A DNA stretch of 64,000 nucleotides. It comes from Acorus gramineus (lineage: Eukaryota; Streptophyta; Magnoliopsida; Acorales; Acoraceae). The position numbers and the translations under genes were made by a program. This document shows positions 37,318 through 48,481 of this stretch, one piece after another. Location of the stretch: contig CM060848.1 of the NCBI GenBank assembly GCA_030737835.1, forward strand, positions 5,917,267-5,981,266, written 5' to 3'. Numbering within the stretch: the first letter of the stretch is position 1; each line of letters opens with the position of its first letter. Below the pieces are notes generated by a model, which was given only the letters and a program-made list of their open reading frames with translations, ran no database searches and was not told the origin of the DNA.

Positions 37318-38319
37318 GCACTTTTATCTATTTTGTGATTTTACAAGCTTTCAATAGCCACCATAGACAAATGTCACCCTAAACAAATCTTCCATCACAT
37401 TAACTAAACAAACAAAATGTCAAAAAAATGCACATCAAACCCATACTTAGTTCAATAATACTTGAAGCAATCAGTTCAATATGCACATCCATTCTAATTG
37501 AAATCTATAAAAATCTCCAAAATCCACAAAATGCACATCCAACTCTAAAATGCACATCTAACCCTAAAATTCCCCAAATCCAAAAAATGCACATTCAACC
37601 CTAAAATACACATCTAACCCTAAATCCCCCAAATCCACAAAATGTACATCCAAATTCCAGCGAAAAACCATCCAAACCTTACATTCCCAAATCAAAACGA
37701 AAAAAAAAATTTCAAACTTTGAGAGTGTAAGAGATTGTGCTTGTTTCACGCTTCCGAGAGTCATAGATCTTCGTGGTTCACACGAGATAGATTGCTCAAC
37801 TAGTCACATAGTCATGTTTCGTGAGGGAGAAGAGAATGTGATCAAAACGAAGAAGATTTGTATTTTTTTGATAAAGGACTCTCACTATGTGTTCACGTGA
37901 GTGAAAAGAGATGAAAGGGTAGTTTAGTAATCTCTTATGCTGGTTAGTGTTAACCATAGTTGGGTTATGTGGTTTCATGGTACGGGGTTTATTCGATATT
38001 ATATTAGAAACACAGGTACCAATGACGATTTTTTGAAGTTTATTGGGATTTTTTATGATTTTACAAAGAATTCAAAGAGTTAATAAGAATTCTCTCTTTC
38101 AAAATGACACAGAATAATATTTTTTATATATTATTATAGATAAGTTATGATAAATAATTTTAGTATTTTCTTAAAATAATTATCATGTTTTATCATAACT
38201 TATTTAAACATAACTATCAAGGTTTATCTAAAATAAACAAATGGCCAATAAGAGCTATTATTCTTAATTCACTCTGTTCTCTTCTCTGTCACAGCAGGTT
38301 TATCCTAACATTATTCTTA
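37318..38319. other. Gene-free stretch
   Basis: Repeated AAATCCACAAAATGCACATC phrases at 37510-37650 form a short imperfect tandem region. No supported exon. Confidence 0.4.
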
Positions 38320-38761
38320 CAGTGCTGCTACCCAGGCCCCAAAAATTAGGCCCCATTGTTGAGCCCCAATAGGTGGCATTATCCTATTGGTCCAATGTTT
38401 GACTTTTTCTAACCACCAAAAGGCCAATTACACAACTACCCTTATCATTAATATCCTCATTAAAATCGTAACCGAATCCCACAAATTGGGGCACCATTAA
38501 TTCCTCTCCCCCAAAGTAACCGAATTCCACAAATGGGGGCACCATTAATTCCTCTCCCCAATAAAATTTGAATGTAGGCGATCAAGATTTCAATCTATCT
38601 GATTCTCTTCCCCAACAAACCGTTAACAATGGCGAATAAAAAAGGATAGATTTCTTCTACCAATCGAAACTTAACTGTCATTTTGTATTTGTTTTTTTTT
38701 TTTTTTGACAAAAAAAAAAAACAGGTCATTTGTATCTGATAAAAAAAAGTCACTTTTTTTT

Positions 38762-39020
38762 TTTTTTGCACTTCTTGCAAATGTGGAATCCAATCAAGAA
38801 ACTGTCTCAGTTGTGAAATTTTTCCTTCCGTGCATCTGAATTTCTTCCGTTAATACCGTGTATCTGAAATTCGGCAGTGTATCTAGATTAATTTTTTGCA
38901 CTTCTTGCAAATGTGAAATCCAATCAAGAAACTGTCTCAGTTGTTGAATTTTCCCTTCTGTGCATCTGAATTTCTTCTGTTAATACTGTGTATCTGAAAT
39001 TCGACAGTGTATCTTGATTT
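38762..39020. repeat. 131-bp tandem duplication inside the MULE-like element
   Basis: The block starting TTTTTTGCACTTCTTGCAAA (38762) is repeated from about 38893 with few differences, through GTGTATCTGAAATTCG to CAGTGTATCT. Confidence 0.8.
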
Positions 39021-39636
39021 GGGAAATCACAAATGTTTTATGTTTTCCTGTGCACACCATTCATATTCTGCTTCGAATGATGCAATTAGCCTGTAATATC
39101 AGATACTTGTATCTGAAAATCATTTTAAGATACAGAGCTGTATCTTAAAACCAAACAAAAACCATGTGGATTTTGAATTACCAAACATGTTAATTAGCAG
39201 TACATATATTTTAACAAAAAGTCCTTCAAGCCTTTATATACATATATATATATATGACAATTAGAAATTAAATATGAATCAGATAAACTTTAATCAATTC
39301 CATAGAGAAATAAAATGTCAAACTTCAAATTGTGCTTGAAACAGGTTTTAAGATACACATTTCACATTCAGACACACCTCAATAGTTATTATCTACTATG
39401 CTGGAGAAGCAGCCAATTATATTTGATTCATTTTTTGAGTTAAGGTATACCTAATAAAAAGTCTCACATACACATCACAGTAGACATACATTCCACATAC
39501 AATTTGACATTGATTTGCATTTCACATAGATGTCTAATACAAATTTCAGATACACCATCAAATTCAGATACATCTATCACTGTATCAAATACAATGTTAT
39601 CTCGTCCACATTTTGCTGATCAGTCAAATCAATCAC

Positions 39637-40455
39637 TTCCTTTGGTAAATTGGTTTCCATTTCACATGAATCGTAGATGTCTTCCAAATAATTTGATTCT
39701 TCAAATGTGTCATCCATATAATCCTCCTCACTGCCTGTTGAAAAATAGAAAAAAAGTCACATGTTATAAAATTAAAATTAAGATACAGTGCTGTATCTTA
39801 AAACCAATACAAACCATATGGATTTTGAATTACCGGACATGTTATTTAGCAGTACATATTTTCAAATAAAGTCCTTCAAACCTTTATATGTATATACGTA
39901 TATGACAATTAGCAATTAAATATTGATCAAGTACACATTAATCAATTCCATAGAAATAAAATGTCAAAAATTCATTTTAAGATACAGTGCTGTATCTTAA
40001 AACCAAATAAAAACCATGTGGATTTTGAATTACCAAACATGTTAATTCCTTTGGTAAACTGGTTTCCATTTCACATGAATCGTAGATGTCTTCCAAATAA
40101 TTTGATTCTTCAAATGTGTCATCCATATAATCCTCCTCACTGCCTGTTGAAAAATAGAAAAGAAGTCACATGTTATAAAATTAGAATTAAGATACAGTGC
40201 TGTATCTTAAAACCAATACAAACCATATGGATTTTGAATTACCGGACATGTTATTTAGCAGTACATATTTTCAAATAAAGTCCTTCAAACCTTTATATGT
40301 ATATACGTATATGACAATTAGCAATTAAATATTGATCAAGTACACATTAATCAATTCCATAGAAACAAAATGTCAAAAATTCATTTTAAGATACAGTGCT
40401 GTATCTTAAAACCAAACAAAAACCATGTGGATTTTGAATTACCAAACAAGTTAAT
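39637..40455. repeat. 409-bp tandem duplication inside the MULE-like element
   Basis: The block beginning TTCCTTTGGTAAATTGGTTT (39637) returns at 40046 nearly unchanged. Each unit carries two perfect AGATACAGTGCTGTATCT palindromes, at 39780, 39977, 40191 and 40388. The frames 39504-39869 and 39961-40278 are only the two copies of this non-coding block. A (TG)n microsatellite follows at 40511-40533. Confidence 0.8.
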
Positions 40456-40494
40456 TAGCAGTACATATACTTTAAAAAAAGTCTTTGAAGCCTT

Positions 40495-40535
<41 letters not shown>

Positions 40536-41342
40536 ATGTATGACAATTAGCAATTAAATATGAATCAGATAAACATTAATCAATTCCATGGAGAAATAAA
40601 ATGTCAAACTTCAAATTGTGCTTGAAAATAAAATCAAGATACATGTGTATCTGGAAATGAACCGTGCAATTCAAATAACCTCCACAGATCCAACTGAAAA
40701 AAAAAATTGATTTCGATGTTTGTTTTCACTTCCACCATTAAATCTAGATCTAAAATAAATGTAAAGAACAGTTAAAAAATCAGATCAATGTGAATTATTC
40801 AGATCTAAAACAGTCTAACATGAATGGATCGCCATTGTTTCCACCACAACCGTGTAAAAATCTTATAGTCTCAACCGATCAAAATAAAAAAAAAATTACG
40901 ATGCTTGTTTTTATTTTCACAAATAAAACTGGATCTAAAAAGTCTAAATCGTCAATTTTTGGGGGTTCCGATTGACCTAACCTGAATGTTTGCACCACAA
41001 ACAGATCGCACAAAAACAAAGACGAGTTTTCTTTTTGTCTTCTCTTCTCCGCTGATCATATATGAATTTGATGTTTGATTTTTGTTTTCGTTACGAGAGA
41101 CAATCGGAAAAATAAAAAAACTCGTTGTGAGAGAGAAGAAGTGATTTCTAAATCGTAACTAACCCCATAATTATCGGACCGGTTATGGAATCTTCATTTA
41201 CGGAAATCAATGAAGAGCTTGATTGTGAGGGGGGTAATATAGGAAATTCACACTTGCCACCTCATGGGGCTTAATATGGGGTCTACCAATTGGGGCCCAA
41301 GAATCATTATTGTTATTCTTATAATATTTTCAGGGTTCTCGG

Positions 41343-41585
41343 TATAAAAGAGATGAGACGGGCTGATGACACCTACTCACGTGTTTTTTCGGACGGGGAT
41401 TATTTCATAATTAAAAACTTTCTCAAGGATTAGTTTGCAAAAAGCTTTACTTTTGTTGTTTCTTTCTGCTTTTCATTAATATCGTCAGTCGTTTCTAACT
41501 CTCTCTCTCTCTCGCTCTCAGTTCGGTTTGGGATTTTGAAACCTGTTCATCAGGGCTTGAATTGAGTGGAACCTCTTCCAATCTG
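41343..41585 (+). promoter_or_regulatory. Probable TATA box and leader exon of the reticulon gene
   Basis: TATAAAAG at 41343-41350 is followed by a transcribed-looking region with a CTCTCTCTCTCTCTCGCTCT pyrimidine patch at about 41500-41520, ending AACCTCTTCCAATCTG before a GTATTT donor at about 41586. No gene start other than the reticulon at 48482 lies downstream on this strand, and RTNLB genes can have leader introns. If so, the first intron is nearly 7 kb and filled with elements. Inference only. Confidence 0.4.
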
Positions 41586-41949
41586 GTATTTTCAATTGCT
41601 CTTTTAGTTATGCTGTTATCCGTAGTTACTGAATCAGATTCTAAGGTTCTTGAATCCTGTGTTTGTGATTTTTTTTTTCTTCTTCTGATCTGCTAAAATA
41701 TCTTTTATTTTTATTCAGATTTTTTTGTTTTAGCTTTCTTTTGATATGGGAGCAGTTGATAAGTACCTCTGTTTGGATGTTTCTATGACAAAAATCTTTG
41801 CGAACGAAAGCTATGTGAAGTCCTCCCTTTGGAATTCTTATTGGTTTGGATGAATTTGTATAAAAAATTGGTTTTTTGCAGTCATGGCGTTCAATATCTG
41901 CTGTTTGATGTTCTAATCCTACCATTCATGTTTGGCGTTAGTTGGATGG

Positions 41950-42240
41950 TCGGTGATCGTCGAGGGAATACTCGGCTAGACGGGGATAAATCGAAATTTT
42001 TTTAAAGTAAAATCTAATATATGTATTTAATACATGTCAAATAGTTAAAAATAGTGAATAAATATAAGAAACGCAGTAGATAGAGAAATTAAATTAAGGG
42101 AAAAATCAAATTAATAGATTAGACCCCGCCCTGCCTTAGCTGTTTAATCCCCTTGACGAGGCTGGCTAGGATTGATTCTGCATTTCTGCCTAGGCACTAG
42201 TTTAATTCCCGCTTAATCCCACATTTTAAAACATTGGTTT
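41950..42240. repeat. Degenerate DNA-element debris
   Basis: GGAATACTCGGCTAGACGGGG at the left and CCCGCTTAATCCCACATTTTA at the right resemble parts of the composite repeat at 12628-13965. Non-coding and too decayed to classify. Confidence 0.35.
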
Positions 42241-42419
42241 GTTGTAATGTATGAATGTAAATGGTATTGTTATTATAATTTTTTGATGCAAGGTTGACAA
42301 TTGCTATCACGATTTTATAAATTACAATAGAGGGTGACAAGTGTTCGATACAAGATAAGAGGATCAGAGCAAACAAAGCAAAAACATAAGAAATCGAAAA
42401 CACTCCGCAAAACACCCTC

Positions 42420-43260
42420 GTCCAAACATCCGAGTAGAAGATGCCTGAGCCACCTCCGCTTCTCCTAGGGCCCTATGTTGTGAGGACGAGATTTACTCCC
42501 GTGATATCTATACTGTTTTTACCCCTGTAATTGCTGCCCCCTAGTCTTTTAAGAGGCCCACTATTGTTTCCCATATATGCTCAAATTATACACCTTGGCC
42601 TCTAAACACTGCCCAGTTCCTCGAGTCCCAGATTGCCCACGAACCCGCCAGGATAATGGATGCTGCTATTACTGTTGCTACGCCACTGTCCCCTCTTCTA
42701 GCTACATTCCTAGATGCCTCCCACATCTCCTCTGTATTTGAGAACCTATTCCTCAATGGCGTGAACTCCCCAAATCATGCACATGGTTGCCAGCCAATGG
42801 GCATTGACACAAGAGTTGGTCCAAATCCTCTGGTTCCCCGTCGAATAAAACACAGGTGGTTGAGTCCGGCGGCTGTGATTTAGCTTGGTATACCTTCATG
42901 AGGATTCGCCACTGATACACTAACGACATGAATGCCTTGACTTTAGGAGGGGTTTTGGGACCCCATATCTCTTTCGCTTTCTCCATCGTTCCTTGAATTG
43001 GTGGGATGAGCCTTCACCACATGTAGCTCGCGTTGATCGAGAACTCCTGCCACTTTCCAATCATCATTGCAAGTTATTCCATTCCCTCGTCCCACAAATT
43101 TCTGCTTAACCACAGCCTCCATTCACCCAGATGTGCCTTACTGTGCCAAACACTCTCCACCACACCTTCACGATCTACTGCTCGCTGGAAGATCCTTGGA
43201 AACAGCTCCTTAAGGGGCGTATCACCATTCCAGATGTCTGACTATGAATGAAACATTTTG
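42420..43260 (-). pseudogene. LINE remnant: RT zinc-binding domain and C-terminal end
   Basis: Minus-strand scraps match the 3' part of plant LINE ORF2. Near 43250-43070 the translation reads FPRIFQRAVDREGVVESVWH then WRLWLSRNLWDEGME. At 42986-42753 comes IWGPKTPPKVKAF, then TCVLFDGEPEDLDQLLCQCP, the zf-RVT zinc-binding motif. At 42650-42560 comes a WAIWDSRNWAVFRGQ-type end. Stops and frame changes between the pieces show that it is dead. No reverse transcriptase core and no upstream LINE sequence is present, as expected for a 5'-truncated copy. Confidence 0.75.
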
Positions 43261-43882
43261 CGTGATCCTAGGTAGGTGCTACCTCTCCGCGTTCCCATTA
43301 CCATAGAGGCTCCTAAAAAATGTAACCCATTATTATTATTTTTGTGGTAATTAGCTGGATGTAGCAGAATTGATTTCTCAAGAGGTCGTTGTACTATGCG
43401 TCGTGAAAGTGTGAACTTAGATCACTGATTTCTGTTACTAGTCCGCATTTATACCTCGTATGAGGTGCTACTATTGAAATCCATTGTTTCCTACTCATGA
43501 TGCATGATGGTTGCATGATGGAAGTTATGGAAATTTAAAGTCTTGTTTGGCAGGGGGATAAGTTTCTGATAATAACTTATCCCAATTGTAGGGGATAATA
43601 TGTATTTTATCCTTATTCGCATTTGTCAAAATCTCTCTCAAAAAAATGTCAAAATCGGGATATAAAGAATTGTAATTGTGGTATCTTGTCTTGTTGATCT
43701 CTGTAGGAGGTGTTCATGAATACTTGCAATGGAGCAAGGACGGTGACACTCAGATAGCACAAATCTGTGTGTTCCCATGGCCTTAGTAGCCAATGTAGAG
43801 AACATGATGGTCGTTCTTCGCTAATTGGGTACTGAATGGGATGATAGGCTTCTCGGCAATTTGTTGTTTTGACCTTTACTTG

Positions 43883-45656
43883 TGTTAAAGAGTTATTATT
43901 ATGACAATATTGAGTCATTATTGCTTTCCTAGTTTTCTTATTTTCATGTGATGGTATTTTAGAGTTTCCTTTGTATATCTCTAAATTGAGCCTTTAGCTC
44001 CTCTAATACAATAAGATGAGTTCTCTTCCCTTATTCTAACATGGTTAGAGCCACCTCAAAAACTCTAGATCCACACAAAGTTTCTCCTATCTCTTCCCCG
44101 CTCTGATTGAGGTGTCTTCAATCGGGCGGGGCAGGAATTTTGGTATCCATATCAGATTCAGTTCACTACTAGGGTTTAGAAAGAATTACTCGTTTTAGAA
44201 AAAAAGAAGTGAAGATGGGATGAATTCCGCCATTTTTTGATTAGGTCCTCGAGAACGTCCTCCACTTCTTGACCTCCCACGCATGCGCACCTCCGGTCAT
44301 CTCCAAGTCCGCGTGCCTCTCGTCGTGTGCCGTTCGCATCGTGTTCGTCGTTGCGCCATCATCGTTCTTCTCTTCCTTGGATCTCCTTCTTCCTTGAGAT
44401 CTGCTTTTGTCGCGCCGTCGTCTCTGTGCGTCGTCGCCATAGTTGTCTGGGCGGCTAGGCGAGCCTAGGCGGTGGCCAACCGCCTAGCCGCCTAGGCACG
44501 CCTAGGCGGCGCTTAATTAAGATTTTATTATTTAAATTGGTAATTATTTTAAAGTTATTTATCTACATATCCATACTTTAATTTTTCCATGAATACTATT
44601 TAAAATGAAGAATGCTATTTATAAATAAAGAACACATGGATGTAATTTATTGGTGCATGTCCATTTCAACAAAACTAATATAATCTAACCCTAGTGGCAT
44701 TAAAGAAGGAGAAAATGGGGAAGAGATTGAAGGAGAATGAGATAAGAGTTCAGAAATTTTGAGAGATAAGAGGTTGAGACAAAAAATCAATAAAGATTCA
44801 CTTGGGACCGGAAACATCCGCTGCACCGTTGGCCGGCAGGGTAGGTGATGTTTCAATCTTTCGATCGTGTTTTTTTTTTTTTGTCTTTTATTTTTGAGGT
44901 TAGGCGAGGGATTGGGTGGGCTAGGCGTGATTAAGGCGGGCTAGGCGTGATTTAGAGGGGTAGGTGGGGCCAGGCACCCGCTTAATTAACATGTGTTTAG
45001 GCGGGCAGTCGCCTAGGTCCATCTGGACCGCCTAGGCGTCGCCCAGACAACTATGGTCGTCACCCTTTTGCATTGTCGTGTCCATCTGCCATCGTCGTAT
45101 TCGCGCACTGTCATCTTTGTCTGCGTAGCGATTCGCGTCGCGCTTCTTCTTCTCTTCCTTTTCTGTCATTCGTTACGCTTCACCATTTGTGTTTGTAGTG
45201 TTGCGGAAAAGCTTTGGTACGTTTTGCCATCAGCGTTTGTAGTGTTGTAGAAATGCTTCAGTTGTTTCTTCTTCTTCTTCTATATTTGCGTTGCCGTCTG
45301 CTTCTTGTTTCTTTTGCTTCTTCTTCTCTGTCTGCACGCCTGTCAGGGCCCGTCGGCACCCATCTGCGCCACCGCCACCGCTGCCACCGGCTGCTCGTCG
45401 TTGTCGTTAGCCTCCTCCGCTGTCTCATTTTTGTGTAAACTCTAAGGGTTTCGCCTTTTAGAATTTGGGAGGGGGTGTTAAAGTATCATTATTATGATAA
45501 AATTGAGTCATTATTATGAAAATATTGAGTCATTATTGTTTTCCTTGTTTTCTTATTTTCCTGTTATGGTATTTTAGGGTTTCTTTTGTGTATCTATAAA
45601 TTGAGCATGTGACTTCTCTAATACAATAAGAATAATTCCCTTCCTTTATTCTAACA
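43883..45656 (+). mobile_element. Small non-autonomous LTR-retrotransposon fossil (TRIM-like)
   Basis: Two related terminal repeats, 43883-44041 (159 bp) and 45476-45656 (181 bp), both begin TGTTAAAG and end TTATTCTAACA. A perfect 5-bp target duplication ACTTG flanks them (43878-43882, 45657-45661). A primer-binding-like TGGTTAGAGCC follows the left repeat and a purine run TTGGGAGGGGG precedes the right one. No gag or pol frame is present; the interior is simple, GC-rich sequence. A separate DNA element is inserted at 44439-45055. The repeats differ in length and at scattered sites, so the insertion is old. Non-coding throughout. Confidence 0.85.
44439..45055. mobile_element. DNA element nested in the TRIM-like fossil
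   Basis: Terminal inverted repeats begin ATAGTTGTCTGGGCGGCTAG on the left and ATAGTTGTCTGGGCGACGCC on the right (reverse complement), followed on both sides by CCTAGGCG-rich subterminal sequence. The flanks GTCGTCGCC and GTCGTCACC agree at 8 of 9 positions. The size is about 615 bp and it is non-coding. It is a class II non-autonomous element; MULE or hAT cannot be decided. Confidence 0.75.
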
Positions 45657-45778
45657 ACTTGTATAAGATGTACTATGCCTTTACTATGTGGCTACATGAG
45701 AAAAAAAAAACTGTATAAACTACATTTTTCTATTAGAGTGGTGAGGAATTTATAATTATAATCTACAAGTAGGGAGAG

Positions 45779-47962
45779 TGATGCAGCGAGAGGATCACGC
45801 TCTTCTGCTAACTCGATCAACCTTCAGGGATGCGGGATCTGCAGGCTCTAACAACGCTATTGATTCGCAAAGAATACCAGGACGATGGGCTTCAACGAGT
45901 CTATTGATTCCTGAAAATACCAGAAACGATGGAAATATATGTATTTGACAATCCTCCTAGGATCACAAAAATACACTAGAGAAAATAAAATTATATCGAT
46001 CAAAATCTGAATTCATAATGTGATTTACAAGTCTATTTATAGAGCAGAGAATTCTTAACAGATTAGGATCTTAACTGTTTATCTAAATCTGTTAAATAGG
46101 ATTTTAACAGATTTTCTAAATCTGAAAATCACAAACAAATTCATATCTAATCCTAACTAATAAATCACAAACAAACTTCATATCTATCCTAACTAACATT
46201 CAAATTCGAATTCAAATAATTATTTGAAATTCAAATATAAATATAGTAACTAAAAAAAATAAAATAAATCCTAACAAACTCTAAAACTGCCAAAAATAGT
46301 AAAAATAATAAAAATTGTAAATCATCTATAATCGTCCATTTGATGGTTTTCAATGCCAATCGAACAGTCCATGATAGTGCTGCATCATTCTCCCCAGGTT
46401 TAAGAGAATTTGTCCTCGAATTCAAATCCTCATCGATGGAACTGTCACCATGAATTTCAAATATGGATATCTTACGAACAATGAATCTTTTAGGATGCCG
46501 CATCACATCCATCCAATCGTACGAATGCTCACGAATCCAGCTTTCAAGTAATAACCTCCTGAGAAGGAAGGGCTGGTGGATGAGGAAAGAATGAATCAAC
46601 AAAATGATAGTAGAGTGGGTTAAATGTTTCATGTGATAGCTTTTTCGATGGTGAAGAGGTATGAGTGACTTGAAAGGGGTCTAGTGGGAAAGATTTGGAT
46701 GAAGCTCCAGTCACGTAAAATATGCGGGTGTTAATGATTTTGGTGGCGGAAAAGCTATGATGAGAGGCAGTAGAGAAAGATAGGATGTGATCATTGTTAC
46801 CAAATATTTGAGGGGAACTCTTGGACTCCATCTCCTTCATCTCTTCATCGAAGACAGGTGGAAGGTCTGTTTCCTCGATCTCTGTATAAAAGATATGTGG
46901 AAGTCTCGCATCTTCAATCTCTTCATCAAAGATAGGTGGAAAGTTCTCCTCTTCAATCTCTTCATCTTCTTCGAAGATAGGTTTTGCCTCTTCAATCTCT
47001 TCATCTTCATCTTTATTGAAGATGGATGGACAGATCGTCTCTTCGAATGGGTTATCGAAATCACCATCAATAGACTCATCAGCCATAGATCGTATGGTTG
47101 GTGATCGTGGGGCTGGTGATCATGGCCGTGGAGTTGGAGATCGTTCCAGACGTTGTATAAACGCCATCACCACCTCCATCTATCGTGTTAGTGTTTCAAA
47201 TTTCTCGTCCATGCGCCTGTTAACTACTGCGATGGGTTGTTGGTGCTCCTCACGATCGTAGGCGTCGCTAAGAGAACGTCTTCTCGGTGGCATGTTCTCT
47301 CTCTGTTTTTTTAGAACGATGCGCCGAAGATCAACGCAAGCTTTGATATCAACTGATGCAGCGTGAGGATCACGCTCTTCTGCTGACCCGATCAACCTTC
47401 AGGGATGCGAGATCTGCAGTCTCCAACGACGTTGTTGATTTGCGAAGAATACCATGACGATGGGTTTCAATGAGTTTGTTGATTCCTGAAAATACCAAAA
47501 TCGATAGAAATCTATATATTTGACAATACTCATATGATCACAAAAAGACAGTAGAGAAAATAAAATTATATTGATCAAAATCTGAATTCATAATGTGATT
47601 TACAAGTTTATTTATAGGGCAGAGAATCCTTAACAGATTAGGATCTTAACTGCTTATCTAAATCTATTAAATAGGATTTTAATTGATTTTTTAAATCTGA
47701 AAATCACAAACAAATTCATATCTAATCTTAACTAATAAATCACAAACAAACTTCATATCTATCCTAACTAATATTCAAATTCGAATTCAAATAATTATTT
47801 GAAATTCAAATCTAAATATAGTAACTAAAACAAATAAAATAAATCCTAACAAACTCTAAAACTGCCAAAAATAATAAAAATAATAAAAATTGTAAATCAA
47901 CTATAATCGTCCATTTGATGGTCCTCAATGCCAATCGAACGGTCCATGATCGTGCTACATCA
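45779..47962 (-). mobile_element. Non-autonomous LTR-retrotransposon fossil (LARD-like, probably Gypsy-related)
   Basis: Two 609-bp LTRs, 45779-46387 and 47354-47962, start TGATGCAGCG and end near TGCATCA/TACATCA. They differ at scattered positions amounting to several percent by eye, so the insertion is not recent. The flanks GAGAG and AAGAG agree at 4 of 5 positions. On the minus strand a primer-binding-like TTGATATCAAAGCTTG lies next to the right LTR and a purine-rich CCTGGGGAGAA lies next to the left one, giving the orientation. The 966-bp interior holds a short gag-leader-like MPPRRRSLSDAYDREE frame near 47290 and an acidic frame (47086-46544) with repeated IFDEEIE-type units. No protease, reverse transcriptase or integrase is present. 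Confidence 0.85.
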
Positions 47963-48481
47963 AAGAGTGATATGATCACATTAGACAATGTGAAACTGAT
48001 GGGTGCCTTTAATATGTTTTTCATCAACTAAAACAGTGTATGAATCAACCCTATTTATCATATCATTACTCTGTAAATTTGTACATTGGTTTTTCTTGGA
48101 CTTTTTTTCTTGTAAACCTCCTTCTGGAATTTGTTTTAGCTTTTCTGTGGTTTACTTGGTTATTTTCTTGTATATGCTTCATTGATGTTGAGCAATATTT
48201 ATGGGCTTTAAAATCTCTCTTTTTACTTTCACTTGTGTTCTACTGCAATTTGCTTGGGTTTATTGATATAGAAGTTTATGTTTGTAACTGAATGTATTCT
48301 TCACAAGAAAATGCTTGCATGTCTTGCTGACTGAGACCTTCATTACACTTAAGTGGCATGTTGACATGCCTTGGGTTTGATATTGTTGAAATGTCTCATA
48401 GTATCATATGTTGTCAAGTTTGTTTCTGATGTGGGTTTTTTAATTTGGACTTTGTATAAAAAGTCAAAAGTGCCAGAGAAC

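Larger units (their letters stand above)
38320..41312. mobile_element. Non-coding MULE-like element, 2993 bp
   Basis: Flanked by a perfect 9-bp duplication TTATTCTTA (38311-38319 and 41313-41321). The ends are diverged at the tip but align well from base 15 on: CCCAGGCCCCAAAAATTAGG against CTTGGGCCCCAATTGGTAGA, both continuing to an AGGTGGCA block, about 65 bp in all. No transposase is encoded. The interior is dominated by direct duplications and by scattered AGATAC/GTATCT motifs. The 9-bp duplication points to Mutator-type transposition driven by another element. The right end lies only about 30 bp upstream of the likely TATA box of the reticulon gene. Confidence 0.8.

Noticed and set aside
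39504-40278. Two similar open frames sharing NWFPFHMNRRCLPNNLILQM
   Set aside because: They are the two copies of a 409-bp non-coding duplication; similarity follows from the DNA repeat.
44283-45438. Arg/Val/Leu-rich frames inside the TRIM-like fossil
   Set aside because: Simple-sequence GC-rich DNA without retroelement domains.
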